DNA of 64,000 nt, taken from Serpula lacrymans var. lacrymans S7.9. Its lineage: Eukaryota > Basidiomycota > Agaricomycetes > Boletales > Serpulaceae. The notes under the pieces are model-generated. The model was not told where the DNA came from and did not search any database. It saw only the letters and a list, made by a program, of their open reading frames with translations. Shown in pieces: positions 61,801-64,000 of the stretch. Position 1 is the first letter of the stretch. Every line of letters begins with the position of its first letter. Made by a program: the position numbers and the translations under genes. Location of the stretch: the NCBI RefSeq assembly GCF_000218685.1, contig NW_006763292.1, positions 2,557,909 to 2,621,908 on the forward strand, in the 5' to 3' direction.

Positions 61801-63999
61801 TTTTTGTATGTGCGCTGCATTGGTAGCGTCAAGCCGGAGTGAGCGCGAGAAAGGCAGATAGAATATACGTCGATTTGTCAATCCACCCAAACGTTCGACA
61901 AGTAGCTGGAACATTTGAACAGCCAGCGATTTCAGCACGATAACTCGCACAAGCTTGTCACCACCTCCTAGTGCGGCAGCGGCTATCGGAACAATAACCG
62001 ATGATTTTCCCTCACCCATGTTGAGTTGTAGGGTTGTATTGTCTTGCGAAGTGGGACGTATCATTTCCAGTGCGACACCGGCCTGAATGCGCCTGATAAG
62101 AAAATGATTCTCGATCTGTCTTTTTCGTCACATGAAATGCCAACAAATGATGAGATGATGATGCACCTGAATCAAAAGCCAATCAGGATATTCCATAGCA
62201 TCCCACCCATCACACCCAGTATTCTCCAACTCTTTGAAGAACTCCTCGTATTTTTTATTCAGTGCTAAGGCCAATAAGCGCTGGGAACGCTGAAATAAGA
62301 GGAGAGCATTTGCGAAAGAGACAAGAGTCCGTTTCCAATTAGTCGACAAAGCCACAGAGCAAGTAAGACCCAATTGTTCAAGAAGAGATCTTGTAGTAAT
62401 GCGAGGCCACAGACCAGCGCTGAGTATTGTATACTCAGGTATATTTCTAGAAGACAGTGCTGCCTGGATTGTCTTCAGAGCATATCGAAAATGACCTTCG
62501 CATTGTTGACAATGATACTGCAGCATTTGGATAGAATAAGGTATTAGAGAAGGGAATATGTCTGGGGCTTGTTCACTTAGAATATGTCGGCTTTCGCTCA
62601 AACTTGTCCCGTAAAGTTGATGGAACCCATTAGTAGAGCTGCCTCGGAACTCCGATAATAGTACCTGTAACTTCTGGGTGTCTGGCGGGCTTCCTACCTC
62701 CGTCATAGCCTTGAGAACTCCTAAGGGTTCTGGTGGCAGCTTGATATACGGTGCTTCCCTGAGAAAAAGGTTTTGGAAAGATACATTTGAAGGTCTGGGG
62801 GGACGTGTGCTCTGCGAGGGTAAAAGCTGATATGGTTCGGAGCTCTGAGCGTGTGAAAGGTGAACTTCATCGAGGACTGCTTGAACATGACTTGTGTGGT
62901 TTTTAAGCTGAGCGTTGTGAAACCATTCGCGAAATAGTATGTTGGTGCTTTCCATGAGCGCCGTAACATTAAACCAAACAGAATAGTCTGATATAAGGTT
63001 TGGGTTCTCACACGGCCACTGAAGAAGAAGTTCATTGACAATGTCAATCGTTTGCGAAGTTCGTCTTTGCTCGTATGCTGCAATACGTCGTCGCTCTAGA
63101 GCAATTTCGTTTTCCCCAAAGTAGGCTGGCATGTAGAATTCATCACTTGATTCGAATGGATAAGCCGTGGACTGCACACACTCTGACAGCTCATCGCGTT
63201 GCGGATCAAAACCACGGGACAAGTCATACGCGTCGTGAGAGGGGAGTTCCAGGCTGCGAAACCGAGGGATCGCGGCAAATGCGAGGAGTGTAGGGATAAG
63301 ATATCTACTTTCGGATGATTTATAAGCAAGGGCGGATAGGGAAAAGAGCAATTGATATTGACAATTCTGCGTTGTCCGACACAGATCAAAGATGGATAGC
63401 CAAGCTGCGGGGAGCGAAACTTGAAGCCAGTGACGATCATAATGAAGACTCCTTATGGGCCCCTCCTCAGATGGTCCAGATAGCTGCTCCCAGTCTTGGA
63501 AATGTTCAAACAATTGGGTGGATGTGTTCATCTTCGACGGCCATTCATGCACCATGGACGCGGTGTCAAAAACTGAAGCCTCTCCAGTATTACATACATG
63601 TCTGGACTTATACTGCACATCCTCTCTCGCAGAAGGGAGTGGCCCAGCATACTCTTCCGGATAGAATATTGCATTGCGGATGGAAGCACGTTCTAATAGA
63701 TGAGTCTCGCATGGAATCTCTGGGAAAGGCTCTGAGTTCTCGTGGAATATCTTGAGCTGTTCCGCGTAATCAAGGATCGATTTGACGGCCATGTACAGGC
63801 CATGGTGCTGCGCAAGTGAAGCAAGGGATGTGGACCATTCCACACTTTCCATGTATTTCAAATGCTTCGGATAGTAGCTACGCAAGGCCGTCAATGATCC
63901 TATTTGACGAAGAAGCTCGGCATCATTTGATCCAAGTATCTGGAAAGATTTGCAACCGGCGGATCGTAAACCTCGTAGAGCTTCTTCCGTGCCAGTGCG
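58887..63999 (-). CDS. DUF3638/DUF3645 giant protein, C-terminal part (cut by window edge)
   Basis: C-terminal 1670 residues of a very large fungal protein (family members reach about 3000 aa) whose biochemical role is not established; databases often name it after ubiquitin hydrolases without direct proof. Exons seen: 63999-62167 (continues beyond the window), 62115-60186, 60133-58887, with 51- and 52-bp GT-AG introns and matching phases. The DUF3638 signature is MIRPTSQDNTTLQLNMGEGK followed by SSVIVPIAAAAL; its GEGKSS resembles a P-loop. DUF3645-type sequence follows (AEFGHADVAIALTCLSYYYG; VHVMTGFSGTNDNRYLLP). The first residues in the window (RTGTEEALRGLRSAGCKSF) are open to the edge, so no start is annotated. 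The last 230 residues are less conserved. Confidence 0.9.
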
Positions 64000-64000
64000 T

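Overview
This window is nuclear DNA of a filamentous basidiomycete, most likely a mushroom-forming agaricomycete. The basis is the gene content (F-box families, a DUF7729-type GPI protein, a NACHT protein, a DUF3638 giant protein, a fungal sesquiterpene synthase), genes broken by many GT-AG introns of about 43-65 bp, and long gene-poor stretches. Gene models were built by hand by joining reading frames at splice sites and checking that phases agree; for most genes the whole coding length is phase-consistent.

Layout, left to right. 0.6-1.6 kb: secreted GPI-anchored DUF7729-like protein (-). 4.7-6.7 kb: first copy of an F-box gene family (-). 8.2-9.3 kb: translation elongation factor eEF1B alpha (-). 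14.1-18.6 kb: two more tandem copies of the same F-box family (+). 21.0-22.6 kb: kinase-like protein with an altered active site (+). 25.3-27.0 kb: Cdc20/Fizzy-type WD40 activator of the anaphase-promoting complex (+). 27.4-28.4 kb: unrecognised membrane protein (+). 28.9-31.5 kb: MFS allantoate-permease-type transporter with about 18 exons (+). 31.8-35.8 kb: PHD+SET Set3-like chromatin protein (+). 36.6-37.7 kb: mitochondrial Mn superoxide dismutase (+). 38.3-40.3 kb: NACHT NTPase (+). 40.9-42.2 kb: decayed HNH-nuclease-domain gene (-).

43.6-48.0 kb holds a sesquiterpene synthase followed on the same strand by a cytochrome P450, the minimal form of a fungal terpenoid cluster. Its right side abuts a decayed Ty3/gypsy fragment with a probable LTR and a small inverted-repeat element (MITE). 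50.9-52.6 kb: OTU-type deubiquitinase with a broken N-terminal frame (+). 53.1-55.7 kb: secreted GH78 alpha-L-rhamnosidase (-). 56.3-57.7 kb: an unrelated F-box protein (-). 58.9 kb to the right edge: the C-terminal part of a DUF3638/DUF3645 giant protein (-), cut by the window end.

The housekeeping genes (eEF1B, SOD, APC/C activator, Set3-like, giant protein) are interspersed with lineage-specific ones. The terpene synthase and P450 probably act in one pathway; no other operon-like cooperation is apparent. Very small exons (8, 9, 10, 14, 15, 18 and 21 nt) recur in unrelated genes and would defeat simple ORF-based annotation. I saw no tRNA, rRNA or CRISPR array.
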